Positions 33,870 to 45,398 of a stretch of 64,000 nt of DNA are shown one piece after another (the first letter of the stretch is position 1; each line of letters starts with the position of its first letter). Origin of the DNA: Silurus meridionalis (Eukaryota > Chordata > Actinopteri > Siluriformes > Siluridae); assembly GCF_014805685.1 (NCBI RefSeq), contig NC_060911.1, forward strand, positions 10,952,212-11,016,211, in the 5' to 3' direction. The notes beneath the pieces are model-generated. The model was not told the origin of the DNA, made no database searches, and worked only from the letters and a program-made list of their open reading frames with translations. The translations under genes were made by a program, and so were the position numbers.

Positions 33870-34480
33870 GTCAAGTCACAGTCGGCTTTGTGTAAACAGC
33901 ACATGTAAAGGCCACAAGTGTTGGCCAAAATGTGCTAATATAATAATTTTAAAACAGCAGTGAAATAGAAATACAATTGAAATTAAATTGATTGAAATCA
34001 ATCCATTAATCAATAAAACAATAATGCAATAAAAGGTAAGAAAACACAATAGAGTTGATACTACAGACCTTAAAACGAGCCCACAGCCCTGAAAAATAAA
34101 TAAATTGGATTTAAAAATGTTCACCATGGGAGATGCCCTTATATAAAGGGTAAACTGCTCCACAATCTCAGTGCAACAACAGAAAACTGCCTGGTCACCT
34201 TTAAACCTCATCCGAGTTTGTGCAACAGTTAAAACAACTGGTTAGAAAAATCTTAACGCTCTATAGGTAGAATAAGCAGAGAGAAGGTCAGAGATGTCGG
34301 TGTTGTGGTGTGTGAAGTGGGAAAAAAGTTTGTTTTACTGGCTAGTATACAGATACATTGAAAGCTGTACAAAAATGAGAACCAAAAAAAAAAGCAGTTT
34401 CTTGGACTCATTTAGACTTAGAAGCCTATCGCAAGCTCAGACAAGTAGACATAATTTTGCTAATGATTCAAAGCCCAAGT
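33870..34480 (-). mobile_element. Interspersed fish repeat (LINE-associated, tentative)
   Basis: CAACAACAGAAAACTGCCTG, GTCACCTTTAAACCTCATCC, CAACTGGTTAGAAAAATCTT and AGAAGGTCAGAGATGTCGGT are blocks recognised from an abundant teleost repeat. Exact class and borders unknown. Confidence 0.45.
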
Positions 34481-35369
34481 GTTAAGGTGATGCCACAGAG
34501 TGCAGCAAACCCAAAATGTATTTTAAAATGCTTATTTGGCAACCTTCCATCACTCCTCACACTGGCCATGAATAGCGATTTCGCCTCTCGACCCTACCTG
34601 CTAATGGACGTTCCTTTACAGTGATCTATAATCTTAATGGCCACTGCTTGTAAGTGCATGACTCGGTATGGCGTCTCAAGTCGCTGTTAGTTTCCTTCCC
34701 TGTCTGGACCTGACTACTTGTCCTGAGGTTTTGGACTTAATTACATTTCGAACTCAGCTGGCCGAAGAGATGCTTCACAATTTGATTTGCATTTCCAAAT
34801 GAATCCCATTCAATGTCGGAATAACAAAGTTCTCTTTTATATATGGAAATGGAAACAGGGTGAATTCCTGATCATTATTTCTGTTAATGTCATATGGAGG
34901 ACACTAAAGGTAAATGATACTGTGCGTATTACTAATATATGCGCTTTGATTGCAGACTCTGTATCCTGGTCTTTAACATGGAGGAGTTTCGGTGTATGGA
35001 AAAAATGTCAAGCAGGTGGTGAAATAAGCATTTGCCTATTCAATATTTTATCTGTTGATTCATTATTAGGATTATCATTAGAATCTAGAAAAGTATCTAG
35101 ATTCACATTTAACCATATATGACATCTTTTATTCAGATTAAATTCAGGCATGTTTCATAAGTTCATTAACACAAACCGTATAATGAATTTGGCTGTTAGA
35201 ATGTCATTGTTACATGGTGTTAATCTTTCCCAATTATTATTTTCTTTATTCCCTTCAAAATCAGTTTTAAGTTAATTGGTTTCCATGCTTTAGTATTGTT
35301 AGTTTGTTTTTTATTCAAAATTATTTTTACTCAAACACAAAACTTGTATATGTGCTCTTCCCACCCACT
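34481..35369. other. Unassigned, looks single-copy
   Basis: 34540-34800 is less AT-rich than its flanks and shows no repeat signature. No exon could be defined. Confidence 0.35.
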
Positions 35370-35740
35370 TAAAATAGGTCCAGAGCTTCAGTTCATGCTC
35401 ACATCAGACATCAGAATGCAGAAAAAAAACATGATCCCAGTGACTTTGACTGTGGTGGTTAGAGCCAGGTTGTTGGAGTATTTCAGAAACAGCTGACCTC
35501 TTGGGACTTTCACACAACAAAAGTCTCTACATGGAATGGTGCAAAAGACAAAAAAAACATCAAATAATGTGTGGTTGTGTGGGTTGGAATGCTTTGCTAA
35601 TGAGAAAGGATAGAGGACATTGGCCAGACTCGATTGAGCTGACTGGGAGCCTGAATTTTCTACCAGAATATAGCACTTTTTATAACCATGGTGAGCAGAA
35701 AAACATCTCAATATTCACATGTTGAACCTTAAAAACAGCA
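35370..35740 (+). mobile_element. Tc1-like transposon N-terminal fragment
   Basis: TCAGAATGCAGAAAAAAAAC, GTGACTTTGACTGTGGTGGT, GGTTGTTGGAGTATTTCAGA, AACAGCTGACCTCTTGGGAC, GGTGAGCAGAAAAACATCTC follow the order of a fish Tc1 family's 5' coding region (SDFDRG...GLSISVTADLLGFS). Frames are broken and the DDE domain is missing. Confidence 0.65.
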
Positions 35741-35960
35741 GAACATTTCAATTCTGCCATACAAATAAAAACATCTGAGGTTACAGAGAACACAGTGATC
35801 TTCAGCAGTGTAGTTTTGATTGACTTTGGGTAATAAAAACACAACCTCTCCATCCCCCAGCAGTGGAGACAATCACGAATGGCTTTACAACGAATGTACT
35901 CCCTATTAAATAGATACTAAGTCAAACCCCTTTATACTTTTACATTTGTGGATTTTTGGG

Positions 35961-36177
35961 GGAGGTGGTTAAAACTCTGGGTTACTGATTGGAAGGTCTT
36001 GGGTTCAAGCCTCGATATCGCCAAGCTGCCACTCTTGGGTCCCTTGAGCAAGACCCTTTACCATCTGTATCATGACTGACTGCAACTCCCTAGCATCGCT
36101 GTGAAGAAAGAATTTCAATGTGCTCTAAAGTACATGTGACAAGTATAAAGCTCCTTATGACAAGTATAAAGCTCCTT
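35961..36177 (+). mobile_element. tRNA-derived SINE with duplicated 3' tail
   Basis: GGTGGTTAAAACTCTGGGTT (A-box region), GGAAGGTCTTGGGTTCAAGC (B box GGTTCAAGC), CCAAGCTGCCACTCTTGGGT, CAAGACCCTTTACC. The tail TGACAAGTATAAAGCTCCTT is present twice in tandem (36137-36156, 36158-36177). Confidence 0.85.
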
Positions 36178-36352
36178 CATTTGGCAGAAGCTCTTACGCA
36201 GAGCAATTCACAATAGCCTCATTAACTAAGCAGCTCCTGGCTAAGGGCCTTGCTCAAGGGCCCAGCTGTAGCAGCTTGCCAGTGCCAAGATTTGAACTTG
36301 CGTCCTTCAGATAAAAAAATCCAACGTCTTAATAACTTCCATTTCCTCCACT
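36178..36352 (-). mobile_element. tRNA-derived SINE, opposite orientation
   Basis: In reverse: CATTTGGCAGAAGCTCTTAC, AAGGGCCTTGCTCAAGGGCC, then a decayed B box GATTTGAACTTGCG. It abuts the plus-strand SINE tail to tail. Confidence 0.8.
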
Positions 36353-39039
36353 TGACCAAAAAAACCCTAGATCCTATATTTACTCATCTCTGAGGGTGTA
36401 GTGTATTTCTTGTGTGAATAATCATTAATCATACGTATGGTATAAGGTGTGGTTAAAAAAAAACAGTTCAATTTATTTTAAGGTCAGTCATTATTATTTC
36501 CATTTCATATCACATTTCTCCTATAAGTTATTTGTATTCAAGAACATGACTATAGACATTTTCATTTCTGCCTCAGTTCTGGCTTACAGTAATAACCCTG
36601 CTAGCATCCTCTATTGATCTGTTTTTAATGATGACCTGAGGTAACCCTGAAAGGCTCTATGTTCTAGATTTGTGTTGGTAATGTACTTGTATCTACACTC
36701 ATAAATAATGGCTCCATCTACAGCATGGGTCCCTTTGGCAGAACCTTTTAAAGTTCTATTGGAATGTTTTTTTTTGGCCAATCCAAAGAACCTGTAAGCA
36801 GTGTAAAAAAAAATGCTGGTTAATTAAGCAGGGCAGGATCCACACAGAGAAGGGCAGGAGAGCACACATGAAAACAGTGAGGGATACTAATTTTAAGAAG
36901 ACAACTCCCAGTGTTACAGATCTAAGCCTCACGAAGAGCACTTAATCATTTAAACCATTTTTCATGCCAGTGTTCACAGCCTAAGGCTAATCGATTTTGA
37001 AAGCCTCACAGCTCCCATGTAAATGAAAATGGAAATGAAATTATATAACGTGACTCAGAAATACGGTAATCTACATACGCCGGTTCCACATAAAAAACAA
37101 ATTAATTTCATTTGTTTAAAATTTTTCAAATGAGACAATACACTTTCCCCCTAAAAACATCAGGGTTTTTTTGTGCTGTCCGGGCAAAATTTACAAATAA
37201 ATAATGTGTGAGCGTAGGAGTCATGGAGCATGTCTGATGTGTTTGAGCCTGTAGGACATTAGCGTTCTTCTTCTTCTGGTCTATTAGTCAAATACACAAT
37301 GCACCCGCTGTGATCGTTTCCCAGTGTCTCTTACACTAATATTAGGTTCTAAAAATGATTTATGTTCATTTAATGCATGCGGTAGATTTTAAGTCTGTGT
37401 ATTATTCATACAGCTAGAGGTGAAAACATCATAGGCTGCATTATGTTCGCCAGCCATTTCAGCATTTGGAATAACTCTGTGCTTGAAGGACTTTTTTTAA
37501 TTTGATCTTTTTATTAAAAAAATATTTCCTGGCATATTCACATTCAGCAATGTAAATTATTTTTGCGTGTTTTGTCAGGGTTTTTTTTTTTTTTTTTTAA
37601 AGGGGTTGAAAAAGTACCTCCCTTGGGCTTCTCCAGGACACAGAACCAGATTGGCTTCTGCTTTCAGAAACTAGTTCACTAATGCAGTCACAAAATATTC
37701 TCCAACAATTTCACCTTATGTTTAGGTCAATGAATGCTAGTTAAACTGCATTTGTTCCCCATGCATTTTTGCTATTTTTATGCCAAAAAATGGTGCTCTT
37801 AAGCCTGATTTATGATTTAAGAGCAAATTGCAGTGACTAGTCAACAACAGCTACATAAGAGTCTTTGAGGGAGAGACCAAACTGTGTAGTGTAAAACAGA
37901 AGCATTAGTCAGCTCATGACCGTAGATGTCGGAGAGGCAGGACATTAATAATGACACGGCTAAAACCAAAACTAAATTAAAGTCCAGAGGCTATCACACT
38001 TGACTTTCACTATAGGCTGCTACTGTCTAGTGAATTTTCAGAGCAGCCTTGCAGTAGACATTTGAGAGTGGACAATATGAATTCATTCTAGCACACAGTT
38101 GAGCAGCTCAAGTGGTTTTTCACTACCATGGGTTGCCAAGTCATAGAAAAAAAATCCATCCCAAGACCTGAAACGCAAAGGAAAAAAATATATTATTTTC
38201 TTTTTTCTTTTTGGCCTCATCTGAATTTGCAGGTGGATGGACACGATCCATATTTCCCTCTCCCAATCTTTAAAAGATGTTTGCTGTGATTAGTGTATGC
38301 ACTTATACAATGTTTTTGTGCAAAATGATTTACAATTGTGTAGATTCTTGATGTGGAGAATTTTGGTGTAAAAGAAAATCCCAATATGGCATAATAATTG
38401 TGAATCTGGCAACCTTGTAATTGTCTGTTGATTCTTCTCTAAAATGTGCATAGATTGAGTTTGGAGATGTACACTATGCCTAGGGACATTCTTCATTATC
38501 TACGCTCATTTGCCAGTTCATCAGATACTGTTGTATATCATTATACACAAATGTGTCAGACTCTCTTTACCTCATCTATTTATGAAAAAAGACCACGACC
38601 AGCAGTCACAATGACATGTTCCTGAGATGCTTGTTTGTGGCTCAGTAGCATTGTTGTGATTTGTGTAATATTGTCAGATTGTTGTCAATTTTCCTGGCAT
38701 ATTTAATAGATCCTGTACGGCTCCTGTAAGTCATTCACATACAAAATCTGGGCTCAGTGTCTGTCAAATTTTATACATGTCTAGCCAAAGAGCTGCTATT
38801 GGATGGACATTTCTGGTTGTTGGACTAGCCTTAAAACTCCAACAAAGCTTATACTTATGCCTCAGAGATTTTGACCAGTGCAACACACACTACCATGTCA
38901 GCATGCTAAATAACATGTCCTTATATTGCCTCATCTTGTCATGATAGGGGAAAAATTACAGTCTGTAGCAATGACATGTTTAGTTTAAGTGAATGCCTCT
39001 TCCTAATCGAGATCATGGTAGAGACATGAATCCACCCTG
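36353..39039. other. 2.7 kb without recognised gene; candidate conserved non-coding DNA
   Basis: Few repeat signatures. The part at about 36960-37560 is compositionally even, with motifs such as TAATGCATGC and TTTTTGCGTGTTTTGTCAGG, and a T-run at 37580-37598. No splice-consistent exon seen. Confidence 0.35.
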
Positions 39040-39975
39040 AATGGAATGCAAATCCATGCCCACACATGCACACTTAGGACAAGAGAAAAATGTTCCTCAA
39101 TATAAAATTTCAAAACAGTTGAATATCTCATCATTTACAGTGCATCATATCATCAGAAATTTAAAAAAGATTCTGGAGAAATCTCTGTGCACAAGGAACA
39201 AGGGCAAAAATCAATATCGGATGCTTGTGATCCTCGGGCCCTCAAGCAGCACTACAATTAAAACAGTCATGATTCTGTAATGAAAAGAACTGCATGGGCT
39301 CATTACCTCCTCCAGAAACCAGTGTCTGTAAACACAGTTTGCCATGTCATCCACAAATCTAGGTTAAATCTCTATCACGCCACGAACAAGGCATGCGCGA
39401 ATATTCATCCTCTGTGGGCCAGAGCTCATTTAAAATTGAGTGATGCAAAAGTGGAAAACTGTTTTGTGTCATTTGAATTTCTTTTTTAAAACAATGGACA
39501 CCACGTCCTCCAGACTAAAGAGGAGAGGGACAATCTGACTTGCGATCAGTGCTCGTTTCAGAAAGACGCATCTCAATCAATGCGGAAGAGTATTTACAGG
39601 TTTTAGAGCAACAAATGCTTCTATCCAGAAAAAGTCTATTTCGGGTGAAGGTCTTGCATATTTGAGCAGGACAATGCTAACTGTATACTGCATTTATTAC
39701 AATATCATGACTTCCTATCAGAAAAGTCCAGGGGCTGAACTGACCTGTCTGTAGTTCAGACCTTTCATCATTTTACAACATTTGATATCATCATTAAATT
39801 AAGATTAAAAATACTATTCCTTAAATATACAATTCCTTAAAATGGTGTATATTCTCAGTGTAAACATTTAAATTTTTTTTCTTTTGAATAGAATGTGTAT
39901 TTGTGAGATTTGCAAATCATTGCATTGTTTTCATTTACATTTTGAACATTTTGGAATTTGGGTTGTATCCATCAC
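39040..39975 (+). mobile_element. Degenerate Tc1-like element
   Basis: The order on plus follows a common fish Tc1 family: CATGGGCTCATTACCTCCTC, CAGTTTGCCATGTCATCCAC, GGGCCAGAGCTCATTTAAAA, GTGGAAAACTGTTTTGTG, TTTTAGAGCAACAAATGCTT, AGGACAATGCTAA, then the 3' end GATTTGCAAATCATTGCATT and TTTGGAATTTGGGTTGTA. A large internal part of the catalytic domain is missing and all frames are broken. Confidence 0.75.
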
Positions 39976-40372
39976 ACCACCATGACACCCACTTACTGTT
40001 TATAGCTGATGTAGCTGATGAAATGTCACATATTGATTCTGGAGCAAATGTTCTCACAACAACACCATGACACCCTTTTCTATAGTGCTTGTGTAGCTGA
40101 TGAACGCGGTCACAATGCGTAGGAAAAGATTGCGTTACGTAATTTAATTTCCCCTATGTGCCATTTCTCCTTATCGTACACAGAAAGTGTTTGGAGCAAG
40201 GAAACAAATCTTAAACTGCACCCTTTAAGGCTCCCAGATGTTCAGAAATGGCCGTGGGTCCAGATGTGTTACATAACGCAGGTGAACGCAAGGTCGAGGG
40301 AGGGAGGGGGGGGTGCAGTGTGCATGCGCAACCGTTAGAGGGAGCCATGTATCCGAACAAGCCGGTCATTCT

Positions 40373-40532
40373 GAAATGCACACACACACACACACACACA
40401 CACTCCTATCCCAAACCCCCCTTTTTCCTTCCTTGTCTCCCTCTATTCTCTCCCTCTCGCGCTCTCTATTCTGTGAGTCGAGTCGGCTCGAGCATCACCG
40501 CGCTTCTCCACGCACACACACACACACACACA
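40373..40532. repeat. Two (CA)n tracts
   Basis: (CA)n at 40378-40402 and 40512-40532, at the 5' edge of the CpG-rich block. Confidence 0.9.
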
Positions 40533-40668
40533 CGGTCTCTGTCTGTGCTGTCAGCTCGCGAAGCGTTGCGGGAGATGATGATGATGATGGTGAGGATGAT
40601 GTTTTCAGCGCGAGCGAAATAGCGACTTGCTGGATACGCGGTGCGCGTCTCCTCCGGCGCGCGCGACT

Positions 40669-40690
40669 CTCTCTCTCTCTCTCTCTCTTT
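40669..40690. repeat. (CT)n tract
   Basis: Pyrimidine dinucleotide repeat within the CpG-rich block. Confidence 0.9.
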
Positions 40691-40847
40691 ACCGCACCGA
40701 TCTCCTGAGAGCTGAGGGTCACAGCTGTCCGTGCACACACACCAAAAAAACACCAACAACAACAACAACAACGAAAAAACCATCAAGCTGAAGAAGAATT
40801 TCTAATCGCAAACGGAGGGAGAGTCTTTCGGCTGCAGGATTTAAAAG

Positions 40848-40873
40848 AAAGAAAGAAAGAAAGAAAGAAAGAG
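40848..40873. repeat. (AAAG)n tract
   Basis: About six AAAG units. Confidence 0.9.
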
Positions 40874-40935
40874 AAGAAACACGGCTGCAGGGTTCGACTG
40901 CGCGCGCGGCTTGACACGCAAAACCCCTCCATAAG

Positions 40936-40942
40936 ATGTGGT
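40936..40942 (+). other. Candidate start codon and splice donor of a first exon
   Basis: ATAAGATGTG|GTAAGA: an ATG at 40936 with a purine at -3 is followed two bases later by a strong donor (G|GTAAGA, GT at 40941). A first coding exon of five bases, or a wholly 5'UTR exon, would fit. No downstream exon was found to confirm it. Confidence 0.3.
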
Positions 40943-41058
40943 AAGACTTTGGTTTCATGATGATGGATCAGTCAAATCTCACACATCTGCAACTCATCTC
41001 ATGAGCGATCAGGATGATGCATGTGCTGCAACGGGGATTGTATTAGCGGTTGGAGAAG

Positions 41059-41103
41059 TGTGTGTGCGCGCGCGCGCGCGTGTGTGTGTGTTTGTGGGGA
41101 GAG

Positions 41104-41139
<36 letters not shown>
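41059..41139. repeat. Compound (CG)(TG)(GA) tract
   Basis: Alternating CG then TG dinucleotides (Z-DNA-prone pattern) followed by (GA)n. Confidence 0.85.
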
Positions 41140-41399
41140 CATTTGACACGGGCTGCTTCTCTTGTGCGTGGTGTCGTGCGTGGTGTTTTAATGGGCGTCG
41201 TTCTGCGCGCCGCGCGCGCGCGTGTTCTGTTGGTGCGCGCGTGTGGTTTTTTTTTTTTTGCGTGTTTTCTATTCCTGCGCGTGCAGCTCTTGACATAACG
41301 ATGAAACGATTTGCTTCATTTGTTTATCAGAGGGAAGAAGGGAAGCGCTGGTGGCCTGGCGTTCATTTACCGCTGATGGCCACCGCAGCTTCAGTGTTT

Positions 41400-41415
41400 C
41401 ACACACACACACACA

Positions 41416-41465
<50 letters not shown>

Positions 41466-41471
41466 TGTGTG
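41400..41471. repeat. Compound (CA)(TC)(TG) tract
   Basis: (CA)n, (TC)n and (TG)n in succession. The CA and TG arms are complementary, so the tract can fold back. Confidence 0.9.
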
Positions 41472-41540
41472 TTCGCGTGACCGCGTTTTTAAATCTAACA
41501 AAAGCACCACGACTTCCGCATACGGACGCTATAGAGCGAT

Positions 41541-42324
41541 CCACGTGACATTATTTTCCCCTGTATTCGTTCTTTTTCTCCCTAACACACACACACACAC
41601 ACACACACACCCCATATGACCTTGATTTAACAGGCCAATAATGACATACTGGACACTTGTTTCATTGTCTCCTATAAAGATGTTTTATTGCATTATGGTG
41701 GTTAGTGTGTTCTCTTTCCTCACACACATGATATTCCATGACCACATCAGCTTCAACGCTTCTTTTACCTCAGTGACCCATATAGAGGAGGAGAGGAGGA
41801 GATACAGCCCCTGCTTTCTGGTGCCTCTTCTCACAGAAAGAGCGACACGATGTGTATTAGAATGGACAGATTCAGGGTTCGGGTGGACTGAGAAGCAACG
41901 CCTGTACCTCCACATTGTGCTGTAATATGACTGTTTATTGTTCCTGATTTATCATTTAAAATGGAGCTGTGTGCTATAGTCTGGGACAAATACAATTACA
42001 ACAATCTGATTGTTGTTAGATGATGCTCGCAGTGTTCAGGGAAGACTACAGTGTTGGGGTGACCATCAGGCCTACAGTGTTTTGTTATTTATACCTGAAG
42101 TATACATTATAGTACTGTAGCAAATCACCCAGTGCTTAAACATGATTGGATGGAACACCAGCATTCATTGGTAGTGTAACATTTTCCACACAGAGCATGA
42201 GTTTAGAGTGTGTGTTGTATTGTATAATGTAACAATATCTACAGTGATGAGCTAATAATTCTCAGTTTACGCTCGCAGTGCATAATGTGTCAAATAAACA
42301 CCTGCGCTGTTCCCTTGTTGAATT
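41541..42324. other. Unassigned, includes a (CA)n at 41586
   Basis: Otherwise no recognised feature. The plus frame at 41641-41925 (94 codons) has no known motif. Confidence 0.35.
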
Positions 42325-42671
42325 AAGACCTCCTTTAACTTTAAAACCACTGGCAGGTGAAGTGAATAACATTGAGTATCTCGTTACAGTGTCACCTGTC
42401 AAGGTGGTCTGATATACTGAGTGTGAAGTGAATTGTCAGTTCTCAAAGTTAATGTGTTGGAAGCAGGAGTATTGGGCGAGTGTAAGGATCCGAGTGACTT
42501 TGACAAGAGCCAAACTGTGACGGACGAATGGGTCAGAGCATCTCCAAAATTGCAGGTTTGTGCAGTGTTTCCTGGGTGTAGTGGTTAGTACTAACCAAAA
42601 GTAAGACAAAGAAGGACAACAGTGGGTCCAAAGGTCTAAGGACAACCAGCGGGTTCAACACCAAGTGTTTA

Positions 42672-43315
42672 CTAGTCTAGTCAAGTAAAGTCAAGTTTAT
42701 TTTTTTCACAATGGACATTATCTCAAAGCAGCTTTACAGAATTTATGTGGTTTTATCCCTGATGAGCAGCCATTCCGTGGCAAGGAAAAACTCCCTTAGA
42801 TGTTAGAAGAAGAAACCTTGAGAGGAACCAGTCTCGAAAGGGAACCATCCTCATTTGAGTGATATCAAGAGTGTGATTATAGTCTTTAAGCAATACAGAA
42901 CACTGGAGAGTGAGAACTAACATGAGCACTGGAGCACAAGATTATGAGTAATGTCCTTTCTACAGTCTTATACAGTCACTTGACATTATGGAACCAGGAA
43001 CTACTAAGCAACTCATAAAATAGCTCAACCTTTGGGATCATCACAGATCCAACACCAGCTTCTCCCTTCCAGAGCCTTTAAACACTCAAAGAGGTCCAAT
43101 GTCCAAACTCCACATGAGGTGGATTCCAAATGGCGCTGGTACGACTCGAGATGGTTCGGGATGTTTGCGACTTCTTTAAAGGTCCACAATCTTCATGAAG
43201 TGGGACAACGACTGGAGCTGGTGCAACCTCAGGATGCCTCGGGATGGGTAGAGAGAGAAGCAGTGGAGAGGAATTAGCATAGTTGCTGTTCATGATATTA
43301 ACAAGCACAAGTAGA
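42672..43315 (-). mobile_element. LINE 3' UTR/tail, nested in Tc1
   Basis: In reverse: GTCAAGTTTATTTTTTTCAC, GGACATTATCTCAAAGCAGC, GGCAAGGAAAAACTCCCTTA, AAACCTTGAGAGGAACCAGT, and, further from the tail, GGAGCTGGTGCAACCTCAGG and GCCTCGGGATGGGTAGAGAG. The longest copy of this tail in the window. Confidence 0.85.
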
Positions 43316-43329
43316 TAATGTGCATGTAG

Positions 43330-43575
43330 AATAGACTTTTTTTGCCACATATACACTACAGCACAGTGAAGTTTTGTTCTTCGCATATCCCAACTTGCGC
43401 CAAAGCTGGGGTCAGAGCGGAGGGCCAGCCATGATACGGCACCCCTAGAGCAAAGAGGGTTAAGGGCCTTGCTCAAGGGCCCAAGAGTGGCAGCTTAGCG
43501 ACGCCGGGGCTTAAACCCCCGACCTTCCGATCAGTAACCCGGCACCTTAACCACTGGGGCTACCACTCCCTAGTG
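43330..43575 (-). mobile_element. tRNA-derived SINE, nested in Tc1
   Basis: On minus: GGTAGCCCCAGTGGTTAAGG (A box), CGGAAGGTCGGGGGTTTAAG (B-box position, one change), GGGCCCTTGAGCAAGGCCCT, and a tail reaching TATGTGGCAAAAAAAGTC. Same family as 55826-56043. Confidence 0.85.
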
Positions 43576-44249
43576 ATACATGTGATCAGATGTACTGGAG
43601 CACAAGGTTATGATATGTGATATGTGATATGTGTAGGGCACTACCGACCACTTGTTGTCCGAAGGAGGATTACCGTTGGACCGGTGAGAGGGCCATAGGT
43701 GTGAAAGCTGATTGTGTGTGGTAAATAAAAGGCTAGCCTGTATGCTCCAATCCCATAGAAAAGCAAAACGGCTATGATTAAAAGTGGTCAGTTCTGGCTT
43801 TCACGTCCCAATTGTTGATGCTTCTCGCCATGGGCTATGTAGCCCAATACACAGCAAACTGTGATGCATAGCTACAGATCAGTCAGGGCACCTATGGTGA
43901 CCCCTACCCATGACCAAAAGCATCAACAATTGGCATGTGAACTCCACGTGTACCATGTTACAATTAAAAATGGTGGTCTGGTCTGAAGAATCACAATTTC
44001 TTTAATCATTTGAGATCTACAACAAAGAGTTCAGGTCTTGATCCACTTGAGAATTTGTGGCAAGTGCTATTCATGTGCTGAGCAAACAAGTTAGATCCAT
44101 GGAGACTTACAGGATTTGCTAATCTCTTGGCGTCAAATCCCACAGAACACTGTCAGAGGTCTTGTAATGTCCATGCCTTGATGGATCAGAGATCCTTGGT
44201 GGCACAAGACGGATATTTATCATGGATTTAATGTTCTGGCTGATCAGTG

Positions 44250-44876
<627 letters not shown>

Positions 44877-45093
44877 TTTTCCATACAGCACAGACAATAC
44901 AACAGTATTGGCACTATTGTGACCTTTGAGTTAAATTTACTGTACATTACTTTAAAATAATATTAAAATGTATAGTTAGTCAATAACAATATCACTTATG
45001 CCTTAAGGACAAAGGATATGATGGTGCAATGGCATATACAATAAAAAAACAAACTAACAAAAAAAAAACCTATATATAAAAACATTTTAAATA

Positions 45094-45121
45094 GATGAGG
45101 ATGAGGATGAGGATGAGGATG
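45094..45121. repeat. (GATGAG)n hexanucleotide repeat
   Basis: About four to five GATGAG units. Confidence 0.9.
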
Positions 45122-45345
45122 GGTTCCCTCTTGAGTCTGGTTCCTCTCAAGGTTTCTTCCTTATGCCATCTCAGGGAGTTTTTCCTTCACCCCAGTCGCC
45201 ACCTGCTCGCTCATCAGGGACAAACTTACATTTATTAAGAACATATTCACTTTTAATCACCACATTATCTGTGTAAAGCTGCTTTGAGACAATGTTTATT
45301 GTTAAAAGCGCAATACAAATAAAAATGAATTGAATTGAATTTAAT
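45120..45345 (+). mobile_element. LINE 3' tail
   Basis: GGTTCCTCTCAAGGTTTCTT, CATCTCAGGGAGTTTTTCCT, GTAAAGCTGCTTTGAGACAA, GTTAAAAGCGCAATACAAAT and an (ATTGA)n end. A clean plus-strand example of the family. Confidence 0.85.
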
Positions 45346-45398
45346 TTTGGGACACCTGACCTTTCCAGTCATGTGTTAGCACAGAGTTAGAGGCATAC

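Larger units (their letters stand above)
40445..41540 (+). promoter_or_regulatory. CpG-rich block: candidate host promoter and first exon
   Basis: About 1.1 kb is rich in CG dinucleotides (TCGAGTCGGCTCGAGC, GCGCGCGCGACTC, CTGCGCGCGCGGCTTG, GCGCCGCGCGCGCGCG). Every neighbour is AT-rich and CpG-poor. Such islands mark vertebrate promoters. The block contains 5'UTR-like (CT)n, (AAC)n and (AAAG)n tracts. No transposon ends were recognised. It could instead be an old GC-rich repeat; the gene itself is not identified. Confidence 0.5.
42325..44249 (+). mobile_element. Tc1-like transposon split by LINE tail and SINE insertions
   Basis: 5' part: ACTTTAAAACCACTGGCAGG, TGTTGGAAGCAGGAGTATTG, GTGACTTTGACAAGAG, GGGTCAGAGCATCTCCAAAA (up to about 42660). 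It resumes at about 43800 with CAGATCAGTCAGGGCACC and GGTCTGGTCTGAAGAATCAC (first catalytic Asp region, SDES), and ends with TTGAGAATTTGTGGCAAGTG, ACAGAACACTGTCAGAGGTC and TTTAATGTTCTGGCTGATCA. Landmarks at both ends, in order, identify one element with about 1.1 kb of later insertions. Confidence 0.8.

Noticed and set aside
40248..41548. Several overlapping ORFs up to 180 codons in the CpG block
   Set aside because: They consist largely of translated simple repeats (TH, RE, SL, VC runs). GC-rich DNA has few stops; no real protein motif was seen.
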